Shown in pieces: positions 52,601 through 63,688 of a stretch of DNA of 64,000 nucleotides. The notes below the pieces were generated by a model. The model was not told the DNA's origin. It did not search any database and saw nothing but the letters and a program-made list of their open reading frames with translations. The DNA is taken from assembly GCA_028564675.1 (NCBI GenBank), contig JAOVVO010000326.1:21502-85501 (forward strand), given 5' to 3'. A program made the translations under genes and the position numbers. Numbering within the stretch: position 1 is the first letter of the stretch; each line of letters begins with the position of its first letter. The stretch comes from Onchocerca lupi. Lineage: Eukaryota > Nematoda > Chromadorea > Rhabditida > Onchocercidae.

Positions 52601-55600
52601 TTTGAAGATGACGTAAAAGTCTTCGTCGTTTAACGTTAAGTTTCAAATGGCTATTAACTATGAATGTAAAATAGTTAAAAATTCAATAATGATATTTTCT
52701 CATGAAAAATTCACGTATTTTAAATATTATGGTATTTCCGTTTTTTTTTTTTTTTTTTTTTTTTTGAAAGTACAGTAACATTTCAACAATAAAAATTTGA
52801 TTCCTTTTTGTGCCAAAGATAAAATTGAAATCTCATCTTAAATAATAAACTTGTATTACCGCTATATTATAAGGAATTCGCTAGTAATGAAATCAGCAAT
52901 TAGAATGATAAGTTATCATTCAATGCCGACTCATGCAGTGTCTTATACCTATCTTTTCATTCATCCAAATTTATTTTTTTATGTTTCAGCATATGGCAAT
53001 AGGCAAAAATATTTTCAAATTGATAATATTTTTATCATAAATGTTGCCATTACGATATATCAACAATATAGCGTATCAAAAATAATAGCAAAATAACAAA
53101 ATCTTGCATTTTCGGAAAAATAATCAAAATTATCAAATTCTTTTTTTTTTTTTGTTTTTTCTATTTATTTAATGTGAAGCAATTCATTTCACGTGACGAC
53201 ATCAAAAAATCAGAATATAACGAACAGCTTTTGAAATTAAGGAAAAAAAAAACAAAAAACAAAAAACAAAAACAAAAAAAAGAAATGTTTTCTTGATTTT
53301 ATTTGCCTTTCATGAATACGAATCAATTCTGTAATTTTTTGAAGAATAGGACTTGTGCAGTTTTTTGAAAAATGACTAAATTTATCGAATCAGATTCGAA
53401 TATCAATACCACAACATTAATGGACTATTTTTCAAAGATTTAATGGAAGATAAAATAATTAAAAACAGTAATAATCATAATAACACACCTGTTAGTAAGC
53501 TCAACGATGGATGTAATCTCAAGATTTCATCGTCGATATTATACACTTCCTTCATTATTGCCTAAATATAATCTTTCGAAGATCGCTTGACATTATTAAT
53601 TTTATTTTTGTTCTTTAAGTGACAAAGAAATTACGATAAAATTTTTATGTTTGTAAATTAATCTCTTTATCTACTCGCTCTTTTAATAGAAAATTCAATT
53701 TATTATTAGAAAAATTCGCATTATTAGAAATTTTATGTATTAGAAATACATTATTAGAAATTATATTATTAGAAATTTTATTGTTAGAAATCTTTGTTGT
53801 TATTTATTATCAGAAATCTTCGGTCTAAACCTGATATTTTGTCAGATGCGAAATTTTTAAGCATTCATTATTGATATCACAAACTTGCATGGCATTTACT
53901 TATTTTGTTTTAAGTTTTACATTTCCAACATGTTTTTAGCAATATTTCCGATATTTGGAATTTCAGGAAAAATTACGTTTTGTTAAGCTGATGAAGAAAT
54001 TCGATAGAAAATGATAAAAGACGTTAGGTAAATTGCTTATATATATTTGAACCATTTCAAACTAACAATTTTATTTCCAAAAATGAAAAAATAAAATCGA
54101 AAAATATAAAGATTTTTGTAAAATAAAAAAGGAATGAAAAGAAATTACCAATTGAATTGAAAAAGAAAATAGTTTTTGTTGGTTTAATGTATTCATTTCT
54201 GCATCTAGCATATATAATATGTTATCGTTTTATGAAATTATGCATCTTACCATATATGCATACAGTAAAATATACAGTTAATTGATTGACGGAACAGTGG
54301 TTCTTTAGAGAATATCCAAATAAATTGATCGCTAGGTTATTCTTTCCTTTGTCGCAAGAAAAGAATACTGATCAGCTGAATTGTCGGATTGTTTCTATTG
54401 CTGCGTCGGTGTCGCTGCGAGAGACAAAAGAAAGAATAACCCAGTGATCGATTTGCTTCTAATGTTGTGACATATATATGTGTATATTCTTGGCTGTCTT
54501 ATATATGAAATATATATATATATAATTTAAATAACTTTTCTTGGTAGTGATCAGTAATAAATCGACTACATATATATGAATTAATACAATTATTGCTATT
54601 TTAAGATAATCCTTAGATTCTTAAGAATCGTAAAAATAATTAAGGAAAAAAAAACACGTTTAGTAAAAATCGAAAATTAAAAAAAAAAAAAAAAGAGAAA
54701 GCCCAATGATTTTAAAATTAGTAGTATTCGAACGTCCATTAGAAAGAAAGTGAGGTGAAAAATGAATAATTTTATGTTTCACTTTATCTCGAAAAAAAAA
54801 ATTTGTATGAAATCGTTTTTCATTCATGTTGACTTCGTTATTTTATTGAAACTATAAGAATAATTTTTATATAAGTTGCAAATTATAATTATTAAAAAAT
54901 AAAAATTGATAAAATAAATAATGAAAATTTTTGAATGAAGCTTGCCTCAATGACATAATCATTAGAATGCCCTGTCAAATTTGGCTGATACTCAGAGTGG
55001 CCACGTAGTAGTCGTTGTCGTATTGCTTTCGAGAAATGTTCTTCCAAATACTGTGATACAAACTAAAATATTTATCATGTAATTTACTCAAATAAAATAA
55101 GATTGCAGCGGCACTTTTAAATAAGTGCAATAAACTCGACAATATATTGAGCGAATTTCATTTTAAAAATACGTTTTCATAATATTTGCCATCAGGTGTT
55201 ATTTTTTATCTTTTTTTGCTTAGTTGGGACCATTCAATATTTTGACAGTAATTATTATATGCAAATTTTACATTTGCTTTCGCAATTATTCTGCATTAAA
55301 TATAATAACTGGAAAATCTTTTTATAATTATTTTACATTAAATATAACAACTGGAAAATCAAAAAAATATATATATATATGAGTGTACAATGAAATATAT
55401 TTGAGAAAAATCAGAAATTCTGCTTGAATTTTCCAGGTTGAATTAGTTTAAATTATAAATCTAAAAAAAAAAATCAGGTATATTTTATTTTATTAAATTG
55501 CTAAATTGAAAATGTTAGATTTACACCAAAGAAAAACATAATGTTAAGGAAGATTTATGCTAAGGCAGAAGAAATTAGTTTTAAAATAGAATCTTGAGAT

Positions 55601-57595
55601 CTAAAATTATTTAACAGGTCATATCGTTAGTCTCTCTTCATGAGGGATGATGACAAAGGAAAGAATAACCTAGCGACCAATTTACTTGGATATTCTTTAA
55701 CAATTGATTGTAAAATCAGCGATCCATAAATAAATACTTTGCATCACTGCACATCCTACTTAAGTACTATACTCTCATAATTTCGTGTTTCTCAACATTT
55801 ATATCAATCGGGCATGTTTCTATCGCTATTCATTTTTTGGATTTATCTCTGATCTGATTGGTGTTGCCGCTATATAGTTAAACATTTGAGTATATAAGCA
55901 AGGTGTTGCATATATCAAGGCTTCCTGGAGATTCTGGAAAATAAAAGGAAATTTATGGTATGTTATTTCGTGCAATAATGTTCATAAATTCAAAAACTAT
56001 TCTACTTGCATGCTGTAACATAAAATGCAAATTACCGGGCCTCCATGTCCGTCGAAAATACTGAACATAACAAAATTATGATGTGGATCATTCAGATAAT
56101 GCATGCGATCTTCCATATATGGTCGATTACCTCGGCTTGCATAAAATGTCCAATTTTTACGCTTCCAATGCCAATTCCCACCGGCTAAACTTTATTTTAT
56201 TTTTTTTTTTCTTTGTATAATATATTTCCTTGCAGAAATATATTCAAACTATAATTAAAATATATCAACAGATCACAATTTGATCATATTTGCTAACTAT
56301 TTAATTTGATTATTAACAAGGAATGATAAATATAATCCATGATCAATATCAAAGCAATCCTATTAATCTAAATAGCATTTCATATTTTTTATCTTATATA
56401 CGTTAAGTTTCCAATACATTAAACTAAATTAAGCTTAACTTACGATATTGTGGTATGTCAGTGAGACCAAATTTAACCAGTTTTGGTGGATAATATTTAT
56501 TTCGATTAATTAATGTAAAAGGTTCCAAGTTTTTTCCATGCATCAATAAACAACAATATCTCATCATCCATCTCGTATATAATAAAATTATTCCCGTTGC
56601 TGCTGAAATAAATTGGATTGAAATTCGACTTATTTTTTGATTTAAATTAATTATTTATTGAAATACAAAAAATTAGGCAGCGATGCTTCTTATTGGTGCT
56701 ATTCCAAAGTTTTTGCAAGACGAAATAATCCGATGAAAAGTTATTGACAATTATTTTTTGATAGGAATAAGGAATATAAAAAACGAAATATTTTTTGTCA
56801 GATGTTATAAGTCCATAGTTTGATCTAATATCAATTGAAACCATTGCTTGTTTCCTATATTATTCGAAGGATCATGAAGATAATTAAACAAAAGGTGAAA
56901 GAAAACTTGTAATTTTTGGAAGTAAAATTTTAATATTATTATTGCTTATAAAAGATTTTATTTTCACATAGAATTATTTAAATTTTATTTCAGCAAAATT
57001 TGCTGAAAAATTAAAAATTTTTGTGATTTCAATAAGTTTTCAAAAAGATTTGTAATTTTTTACTAGATATACATGTCCACATCATGTGATCATTATTATT
57101 ATTGTTTGTTATTGTATAATACTATATATTAGCTTTTTTTATCTTCGATTTATTCTCATCAAATATATTGTTTAATTTCAGCAAAAAAAAAAAAAAGAAA
57201 AGAGAGAAAGAAACAGATTTCAATGTAATTTGAAGAACAATTCAGTGAAATATTCATCATTCCCTCGAATTTTTGAAAATTTACTAAAATAGTTACTGCC
57301 CGATTTAATCTTGCACAAGCATGTAGTGAATGGAAATGATTAATTTTGGACGGTTATTTCAATCATTTGCTTAGTTTGTTTTTGATGAAAGATTTTCATC
57401 GCACTTATTTTATTATAATTAATCATTATTTTTACTAAAATTACATCTGATATTAATAGCTACACATGTATCAATCAATCAGTCTCGAAAAATATAAAAA
57501 TAAATCTTACCAAAGAAAATGACAATTCCAAAACGAGAGATAATCAACCAGAAGAAATGTGACACAAAAAAAGTTGATATTGTTAAAAGTACCAT
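23637..57595 (-). CDS. PPM1L-like membrane-anchored PP2C serine/threonine phosphatase
   Basis: Exons: 57595-57511 (ATG at 57595, in-frame TGA upstream), 56602-56444, 56184-56036, a probable 12-nt microexon 55933-55922, 55062-54946, 53561-53489, 52334-52201, 29646-29558, 24252-24058 and 23718-23637 (TAA). The total is 364 residues, close to human PPM1L (360). Residues 1-40 are strongly hydrophobic, a likely ER/membrane anchor. PP2C motifs follow in order: RGNRPYMED (99-107), FDGHGG (125-130), GDSR (219-222), DHKP (238-241), GGF then GILSVSRAFGD (about 254-277), ASDGFWD (308-314) and EDN (353-355). The metal-binding Asp residues are all present. Mn/Mg-dependent dephosphorylation is expected from the family, and PPM1L acts on stress-kinase and ceramide-transport substrates. 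The microexon and two GC donors are inferred from phase and alignment only. One intron, 29647-52200, spans 22.5 kb and contains retrotransposons. Confidence 0.87.
24253..29557 (-). other. PP2C intron, low-complexity AT-rich DNA
   Basis: This is the 5.3 kb intron between the exons at 29646-29558 and 24252-24058. It is dominated by A/T homopolymers (for example 26708-26724, 27110-27132, 27309-27353 and 27594-27610). A 117-codon open frame on the minus strand at 25792-26145 is low-complexity, without domains or plausible splice context. A locally duplicated block begins at 28946. No gene is supported. Confidence 0.65.
27309..27353. repeat. 45-base A run
   Basis: This is the longest homopolymer in the window, in a PP2C intron. 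No retroposon body, target duplication or coding sequence adjoins it, so it is better read as expanded slippage than as a poly(A) tail. Confidence 0.85.
28946..30160. repeat. local duplication, about 170 bp, two copies plus a partial
   Basis: Copies at 28946-29115 and 29986-30160 share TTTTAATCATT, then AACTGATCTT, ATCATAGCTTTATGAAAAA-type sequence, TATAAT, an AAAGCATTYGA-like segment and TTAGAATTTRAAT, all in the same order. A shorter related block lies at about 29845-29905. The copies flank the PP2C exon at 29558-29646, so exchange between them could delete that exon. Confidence 0.7.
32491..32523. repeat. TAA trinucleotide microsatellite
   Basis: About ten near-perfect TAA units lie within the long PP2C intron. 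They give a spurious poly-isoleucine frame on the minus strand. Confidence 0.8.
33173..33212. repeat. 40-base A run
   Basis: An uninterrupted A tract in the long intron, about 0.65 kb before the BEL fragment. No associated retroposon body was recognised. Confidence 0.8.
33840..34670 (+). pseudogene. BEL/Pao retrotransposon fragment A (protease to start of RT), plus strand
   Basis: The plus strand encodes decayed BEL-type pol. EALTFFDISSQLSFIS, near 33860-33910, matches the retropepsin start (the D-x-S/G-S type site). DLANRL, near 33917, and NQGQLDGAKIIGN, near 34130, match the downstream conserved region. Near 34600 YDETVQEQLHPIITEK matches the linker just before reverse transcriptase. At least three frameshifts and several stops interrupt it. 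No 5' LTR or gag is visible, so the element is truncated. Its reading continues at 42418 after the intervening minus-strand element. Confidence 0.75.
34671..35380 (-). repeat. 3' LTR of the minus-strand BEL element
   Basis: The repeat runs from TGTTGGGAATTTTCGG to GTTTCTGACA on the plus strand (TG...CA). It matches 41890-42417 at both ends but is about 180 bp longer. A segment beginning CAATGACC...GTTAATAAAAA...GGGGAAGG is followed, about 180 bp later, by a diverged second copy (AAATGACCTTTGTTAATC...GGGGAAAAAG). Confidence 0.8.
36645..36902 (-). pseudogene. BEL integrase C-terminal remnant
   Basis: This minus-strand stretch includes LIVEIEGILNTIPLTYVNFD, matching the conserved E-x-x-LN-x-x-PLTYV block at the end of the integrase core in BEL elements. 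It is followed by IIIRPIDFL. Downstream to 35400 I see only short, broken frames and no clear further domain. Confidence 0.78.
38990..39541 (-). pseudogene. BEL reverse transcriptase remnant
   Basis: Two minus-strand segments (39541-39338 and 39314-38991) encode the RT core. These include HSAPHHELTPSKSTMKVRI, then VADIEKAFLQIEPHLSDENC, TRFLRLKN, YRFKSVPFGVISSPFLLSA and NLYADNIILS. The last holds the YxDD box in altered form (YADN, where BEL elements usually read YVDN/YVDD). A frameshift separates the two segments. Confidence 0.85.
40262..40316. repeat. perfect 26 bp inverted repeat with a 3 bp loop
   Basis: Arms at 40262-40287 and 40291-40316 are exact reverse complements separated by GCG. 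They lie within the protease coding region of the minus-strand BEL element. The arm entering from the pol side encodes ALALFDISSQL. The expected continuation (SFIS, as in the plus-strand copy) is replaced by the inverted copy before DLANRL resumes. Confidence 0.9.
40490..40528 (-). pseudogene. BEL nucleocapsid zinc knuckle remnant
   Basis: The minus strand reads CFYCKSLHDMALC, a CX2CX3HX4C knuckle typical of BEL polyproteins. It lies between the gag region and the protease. The motif itself is intact although the surrounding frame is interrupted. Confidence 0.7.
40850..41880 (-). pseudogene. BEL gag remnant
   Basis: On the minus strand, 41784-41560 encodes a charged coiled-coil-like segment (EELRCEYEIKRRNIKEKI) and 41053-40850 encodes RQLDVSGKNLQHSSIEIIIE and KKEQKMWTAEKLRQCL. 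These fit the gag-type domain found in BEL polyproteins. The frames are broken between these segments. The primer-binding site lies just upstream at about 41855-41889. Confidence 0.65.
41890..42417 (-). repeat. 5' LTR of the minus-strand BEL element
   Basis: The repeat begins TGTTGAGAATTTTCGG and ends near GTTTCGGTTTCCCGATA. It aligns with 34671-35380 except for the roughly 180 bp segment that is duplicated only in the left LTR. Many substitutions separate the two LTRs, so the insertion is not recent. The exact outer boundary is uncertain by a few bases. Confidence 0.78.
42418..45570 (+). pseudogene. BEL/Pao retrotransposon fragment B (RT to env-like region), plus strand
   Basis: The fragment resumes at YLPHHDVITPNKTTKTRIMY (about 42431) and continues with VDIEKAFLQIELPLL (42580s). 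An RNase H-like QFHVFTDASNVIYSAAKF follows at 43397-43450, then an integrase-type ELTTLIVEVEEAFNIRPLIY at 44170-44230. Many stops and frameshifts are present. The order and orientation continue fragment A, so the pair is one plus-strand element split by the minus-strand insertion. A short frame with a signal-peptide-like start closes it. No 3' LTR was found. Confidence 0.77.
45352..45570 (+). pseudogene. short frame after pol with signal-peptide-like N-terminus (possible env-like remnant)
   Basis: This 72-codon frame starts MKQKTFKLSILFAIFSIFIY, with a basic start and a hydrophobic core typical of a signal peptide, followed by a Lys/Arg-rich segment. It lies directly after the pol remnant of fragment B. 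Some nematode BEL elements carry a third, envelope-like gene in this place. No conserved glycoprotein domain can be seen, so the call rests on position and the leader only. The frame is truncated and non-functional. Confidence 0.35.
45571..52200. other. intronic DNA without recognised features
   Basis: This is the remainder of the long PP2C intron. It is very AT-rich, with short open frames only (for example 48220-48420, created by an ATT repeat, and 50897-51199). No exon, tRNA or transposon signature is supported. Confidence 0.6.
48267..48352. repeat. ATT/GTT trinucleotide microsatellite
   Basis: An interrupted run of ATT units changes to ATTGTT units and back. In one plus-strand frame it reads as poly-Leu then Val/Ile, which is a repeat artefact. 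Confidence 0.8.
54300..54460. mobile_element. MITE-like inverted repeat, copy 1
   Basis: The left arm at about 54320-54358 (AAATTGATCGCTAGGTTATT followed by CTTTCCTTTGTCGC) is complementary, with few mismatches, to the right arm at 54420-54456 (GAGACAAAAGAAAGAATAAC followed by CCAGTGATCGATTTG). The spacer is about 60 bp. It lies in the PP2C intron between the exons at 54946 and 53561. Confidence 0.75.
55650..55700. mobile_element. related inverted-repeat terminus, copy 2
   Basis: ATGACAAAGGAAAGAATAAC followed by CTAGCGACCAATTTACTTGG and ATATTCTTTAA is the reverse complement of the left end of copy 1 over about 50 bp, including bases outside the short arm. It may be a solo end, or the far end of a 1.4 kb element spanning 54300-55700. 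Confidence 0.65.
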
Positions 57596-59018
57596 TTCTG
57601 TTCTTCGTTTATGCCAGCATCATAACAATCAGTTATAGATGAAGGAATAAAATCATTCAACCTGAAAAAAATAAACAATAAAATTAAATTCTTTTTTGTG
57701 ATACATAAATCCAACAAAATTAAATTTCCGCTTACAAAAACCAGAAATTACGAAAATTATTTCTTTCATGATATGATCTATATCTTAACAGTTAAAGCAG
57801 AAGCTGCTGTTAAAAATGCGGAAGTATTCACAAAGCAAACAAAATCATTGCCAAGTTTAGTTTTTCATCTAACAACTGTTCATAGTTTTTATCTTTGGAA
57901 TATAAATGAATTTTAATGTTTTTCTTTAACTAACGATTTCCGATCTAACTAATAACTGAGGCGAAAATTATTACTGTCTTTTTTAAAATGTCTCAGAATT
58001 ATATGATAGTTCCTTTTTTTTTTTTTTTTTTTAATTATACATTACTTAAAATAGCAAAGAAAATCTGATATCAAAGATGTATTACTCTATGACGTACGGA
58101 ATTAATTGTGAATCAGTTCAATAAAATAAGCTTACATCATAATAAGTCAGTTTAATTGAACGAATATTATGATCTCCTTTATTTTAGTGAAGAACAAATA
58201 ATAGTCTTTGTAGAAAGAAAAAGGTATTATTATAGATTGAAAATTCCTTCAATTCTCTTTCAATTCACAATTAAAGAATTCAATCTTATCAAAATTGCAT
58301 AATTAGTAATCAAATTAGCTTAAAATTATTTTGATTTATTGCTGCATATATATATTTGCAATATCTGCTAATATTATCTGTTCATGGTTTGCAATGTAAA
58401 ACTAACATTTTAACTGAAAGTGGGCGGCAAAGAAAACTTCAACATTTATTTCATACACATTTTTTTCAATTAATAATTGTTCAATAAAATTTTCACAAAC
58501 AAATATTTTGCTAAATTGTGGATGAAATAGAATTCTTTCAAACAATTTGATTTGCTGTAGTTTAATTGATCGTTTGATTATTTTGAATTTAAGTTTCAAT
58601 TTTTAATACATGAATGCTTTGTGAAGTTATGTATTAGTACGCATAACAGATATAATTTTCATACCTCACTTAATGCAACATTCCAAAGTTATTTTTAACT
58701 ATTTCTAATTACTATCAGCTATCAATTATAACTGGCATTTAACATTTTAAAAAAAGCATTGAAAATACGACGTAAAAGTGCAAAAGATTTTAACTAAGTT
58801 CTAAGTGTGCATCAATTGTCAGCCATTTCCGTTTCTACAAAGTGATTTCAACATAAAAATTTTTTATCGAACATTATAAATTTTCAGTTGAAATGGTGAT
58901 AAAAAAATTCATAAAAAATCTTATGGAAATGCCCTGTTTTTTTGTCTTTTGTTTTTTTTTATTTTAGAATTATTATTTGTTCCAAATTGATGTTGGAATA
59001 ATAAAAACTGCAGGTTTT

Positions 59019-59056
<38 letters not shown>

Positions 59057-62000
59057 GAGAATTCTTATGAAATTAATGGCAAGCAACGCTCATACTTGTC
59101 ATGCTTATGTTTTGGGGATAAAAGTATAAAAAATAATCATAGACTGAAGTCTGAAAATGAAAAAAGAATATTTATTATCCACAACTGTAAGCATTAATAA
59201 TTAGTTGTAATTACTGCACAACATTTTAATTTTCTATGAGTTTTGAAAAAATAAATCCTAATTATTTCTTGCCTATTATTTTTTCAGAAGAAATATTTTT
59301 TGAATTTTTCTTAAAAAAAATGAATTTTATTTCAAAAGAGATGATAAGAAATATATTAGATAAATAATAAACAGGTCAAGCGTTTAGAAATGATCTATTT
59401 AATTATTTCTTTGCATTGTGTTATTAATTAAGCCGAATACAAAATTCTAATTGCGGAAAAAAATCTCGATGAAGTGGAAAAAGTTATTGAAGAAAAAGGA
59501 AAAGAATAGAACGATTTTCTCTTATAAAAAAAGAAAAGAAAAAAGGAATGAAATGAATGAATTTTACTAGAAGAAAAACGAAGTCATATTCGAAAAATTA
59601 AATAAAAACGGACAAGAAAAAAGATATTTCATCTAATTAAATTGCTCTGGCAAATACACTACCATCAATTTTCTTCTTTAATTACATTAATTTGATTACT
59701 TGATAACATTAACAATAAAAACAATAAAAAACAGAAAAGATTATATTATTATTAAATTTATTATTTGACAATAAGTTTAAAAATTATCCATTTTCTTAAC
59801 ACATTTTTTAATATATTATCAAAACTTTCGCTTATTGACTTTTGTTAAAACTTCTAAAACATTTTTCAATTCTAAATAACTTGCATCTTACAAATTGATT
59901 TCTTTCTAATACAATTCCATTTATGGGTACGAGAAAAAAATAGAAACAAGAAATTTTAGAAAGATTTTGATATTCTTTCCAAAACAAATGATTGCAAATT
60001 ATTTTTTATAATTCGCATTAGCTTATTTTAAATCATAAAATATATGGAATAGGATTTTTTTTGGCTTCAAACATTTCGTACACTTTAACATATCACCATT
60101 ATTGTTAATTAATAAATGCTTGTTTTCATTGTGTCAAAACTTTCGCATATTGACTTTTAAGACATTTTTTGTCGGGAAATTTGAGTGGATAGATATGTGA
60201 GTGATTGTGTGGATACGATAATATAGTGATACGGTAATAAAGTAAAGTAATGTGAGCAAACGAGATATGGTGCAATTTTTATTAATAAGCAGTTTGAAAA
60301 AAAAAAACGATCGATAGTAGCTGTTTCATAACATTGCAATGATAAGAATTTCTGATTAAATTGAATTTTAGAAATTCTAATAAATCATGGTTATATGCAA
60401 AAGAATGTGGCATTTTACACTAAAAAATTTTGATAACTCTGATGATTTTTGATGAAAAACCTAAACATTTTCATCGGAAAAGTTTACTCGATGAAAACAA
60501 ACATATAAATTGAACTATTAACTATTTTATTCAAAATTGATTCAGTTTTGATTGTTAATGTAAGAAAATATAATTGGTTTCATATCATAATTATCGAATC
60601 ACTATGTGTTCAATCTTTATAGCTTATTTTATCCATGATAACCATAAATGTTCAGTTGATCTCTAAATAAAGATCGACTGATAAATAATCCAATTGTTAT
60701 GTTTTATCTGACCAAAGTTAATTGAAACATTTTTCTTGATTTATTTGAAAAATCAAGCAGTTATTTTCACAACACTTCAAAATCACTCGTTTTCGAAAAA
60801 ACTACTATTTTCATACCATTACGATAAAAATTAGCACTCAAAATCTTATGTATTCAAAATCAGTATCATTATAAAACTAATAACTCTCAAGAAAAAAAAA
60901 AAAAAGAAAAAATTATTAACTTATCACATCTTTGTGAAATAATATAATATTTAAAAATTTGAAGTGTTTTTCTCTCATTTTTCTACTTAGTAATTTATTT
61001 GCTGGACTAAAACTATCGATAATCAGTTGTATTTAATTAAAACCAGTGCTGTAAAGAAATCAAAATAATGAATGTTAAACAAAATCTATGAATGAAGCAC
61101 ATATCTATAGCAACTTTTGAAAATACTTTTTTGTTGAACATCATTTGTCTCGATGTTTGATGCTTATTTGCGATTCAGATTTCATTTCATTACAAAGCAG
61201 CTGTTACTTTTTTTTGACATTGTGCAAATAATTTTTTTTAAACAAATTTTCAGTCAGAAAGAACTAAAGAAAGAATTATTATTTTCTACAAGGAACTGAT
61301 ATGTCAGTAATCAATAACTTTAATGAACTAATTATATAATGCATTATACATTCGAATCATCTTTGAAGCTTTACTTATTTTTTCGTTTTAATCAAAATTT
61401 TCATTGATTATTAATTTATCTATGAGGAAATTCAGCTCAGACATTTTCTTATGGTATAATAATAAATGAAAAACGATATATTCTATTCTGATAAATAATT
61501 AGGAATCATTTGAAAATACCCGAAAATATTTAGCGTTAAATAACAGATAATTCTTGAAATGTGATATTGAAAAGAAATTTATCATATCAAATGTATTACA
61601 TTATTCTTAGGAAAGTAAATTTAATCCATTTATCTACCAAATTTTACGACTTATTGATCAGTCCCTACTTTTGATTTTACCTGATTTCAAACATTGATTC
61701 TCATTACATATACACATATATATTATATCTCTTCCCATATTTTCATATTTTATATTTTTATTATTTAAAAAATGACATAAGACTGATTGATTTAAATGTG
61801 GAAGTGCTTATTTACCTATTTTTCTTTTGTAAGCAATGCTGCTTTAATAGAAAAGTTTGAAAAGGGAAAGGAAGTTTTATTATCTTAATAATTACACATT
61901 TTTAATAAAATACAATTAGGATATAGCGGAATTCATTATTTATATGCACAATGAATGTATTGTAAGTAAAAAGATTAAACGCATATTACTGCATCAGCAA

Positions 62001-62430
62001 TAAAAGTTTCGCAAGATTTCCAATTATTGATTTGATAAAATAATTTTTTTTTTTCCGATATTCATATTGTTCTACAGATTATTTTTCAACCTGACATATA
62101 CTTATCCGTTTTTGCATTTTTTCGGTTTCATTAAATTCAGTTTTCTCTTTTTTTTCCATTTTTCAATCAACAATTATTTTATTGATAGATATTGATTTGT
62201 GATTTATCGAAGCCAAAATTCCTATGGACAGAAAAAACATCAGATGCCTATCTGAAAACCGTAAATATTACTCATCAATAAAAAAAGTGTAACAAATGAA
62301 TTGTAATGATTGAACAGAATGGGATATTGCAGTCCGGAAATATATTCATTCAGGTTTTTTTTTATTTGAGAATTTCTTCATGATTCATGTTTCCTTCTTT
62401 CTTTACATTTTTTCTTTTTCTTTCGATACA
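57596..62430. other. intergenic region between the stomatin and PP2C genes
   Basis: About 4.8 kb between two minus-strand genes. It should hold the PP2C promoter and the stomatin 3' end. An AATAAA on the minus strand at 62366-62361 lies 65 bases past the stomatin stop. A 35-base T run lies at 59021-59055. The plus-strand frame at 57698-57916 has no recognisable domain. No further gene is seen. Confidence 0.6.
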
Positions 62431-63530
62431 TTAATTATCTTTTTTCATAAATGCTCCAAACATTTCCACCGGTACAGGAAATACAATTGTTGAATTATGT
62501 TCTGCTCTGCAAAACATTATTTTCAAAGATCGATATTTTTTATCATTACTTCATTCATCCCTGATAATTTACACTGGTATCATCTATTGTTACTTTGTCA
62601 TTTATCATATTATTTTTATTACTTATCATTTTTTTCATCTATATTTCGTATTATTACTTCATTAGTTGCAAACGCAACAAATAAATCTAAAAGATCTAAA
62701 TTAATTAGATTGTTGACAAACAATAGATATACATCTAATTGAATGATTAAACAGGTCTAAGTACCTTTTTGTATAAAATAATTTTCAGTTAGCGCTTTTC
62801 GGATGATATCGATTTCTACACTAATTTTGAATCTACGAATTTAAAAAAAAAAAAAAAAAAAAAAAAAGATCATACGCGATACTATTCAATGCTTGAAGAT
62901 GTCGCAATTGTAAAGCTACCGGATTAGATTGGATTACATCGGCGGCTTCTTTAAGTGCTCGAGATGCCTTCAATTAGATAAATAAATATTATAAAACTGA
63001 GTAAATGGTATATAAATAATTTAATGAAATTGAATTACGCAAAAATTTCATATTTTATTAATTTTTACAATTGCACATGGATGAATGATAAATGATATAT
63101 TTTTGTTCCTAATATTTCGCTAAATTTTCATCTTCTGATTCATATATTTTTATAGCTTATCAAAAGGGAACTATTTCAATTAGAATTTATATATTACAGT
63201 TATTATATATTATAACTATCATTTAGAGAATGTACTCCATAAAAAAATGATATATTGCATGTACAGAGATGTAACATTGTTTAAATAGTAAAAACGTTTA
63301 TTGACATTTAAATAGTCTCGAATTTCTGTGAAAACATAGTAAGTGATCAAAGAAGTGATAGGGAAAGGCTTGATTTTTTTTTCAGTAAATTTTACGTGAA
63401 AACTTACTTTCTGTTCACCTTCCGCTGCAACTACTTTGGCACGAGCTTCACGTGCAGCTTCTGCTTCTGCTGCCATTGCACGTGTTAACTGTTGAGGTAA
63501 TCTGATATCTTTCACTTCCACTCGTTCTAC
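62431..63530 (-). CDS. stomatin/prohibitin-family (SPFH) membrane protein, C-terminal exons only
   Basis: Three exons join in phase: 63530-63408, 62967-62876 and 62506-62431 (TAA). The first encodes VERVEVKDIRLPQQLTRAMA followed by AAEAEAAREARAKVVAAEGE, the hallmark coiled region of stomatins. The second encodes ASRALKEAADVIQSNPVALQ followed by LRHLQALNSIA. The third encodes AAEHNSTIVFPVPVEMFGAF and a short MKKDN tail. The SPFH core and N-terminal membrane hairpin must lie beyond the right edge. Family members (such as MEC-2, UNC-1 and the STO proteins) form oligomers at the inner face of the plasma membrane and tune ion channels. The short tail argues against the long MEC-2 C-terminus. Which paralogue this is cannot be decided from the visible part. 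Confidence 0.9.
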
Positions 63531-63688
63531 CTGTAAATTTTATCATAAGAAAGCATTAAATGGAATCATCTCCTTAGTTAATAATATTAAAAAATTGTCC
63601 CGAGATTTCCCAATAAGTTCTTCTATTGATATGCATGTGAAAAGTTAAGGTTCAAAAATACAAATATATCCAAAAAAAAAAAAAAAAA

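Noticed and set aside
57698..57916. 72-codon plus-strand frame near the PP2C start
   Set aside because: No recognisable domain and on the strand opposite the gene; could not be supported as an exon.
62497..62742. 81-codon plus-strand frame
   Set aside because: It overlaps the last stomatin exon only slightly, is Ser/Phe/Tyr-rich, and has no supporting signals.
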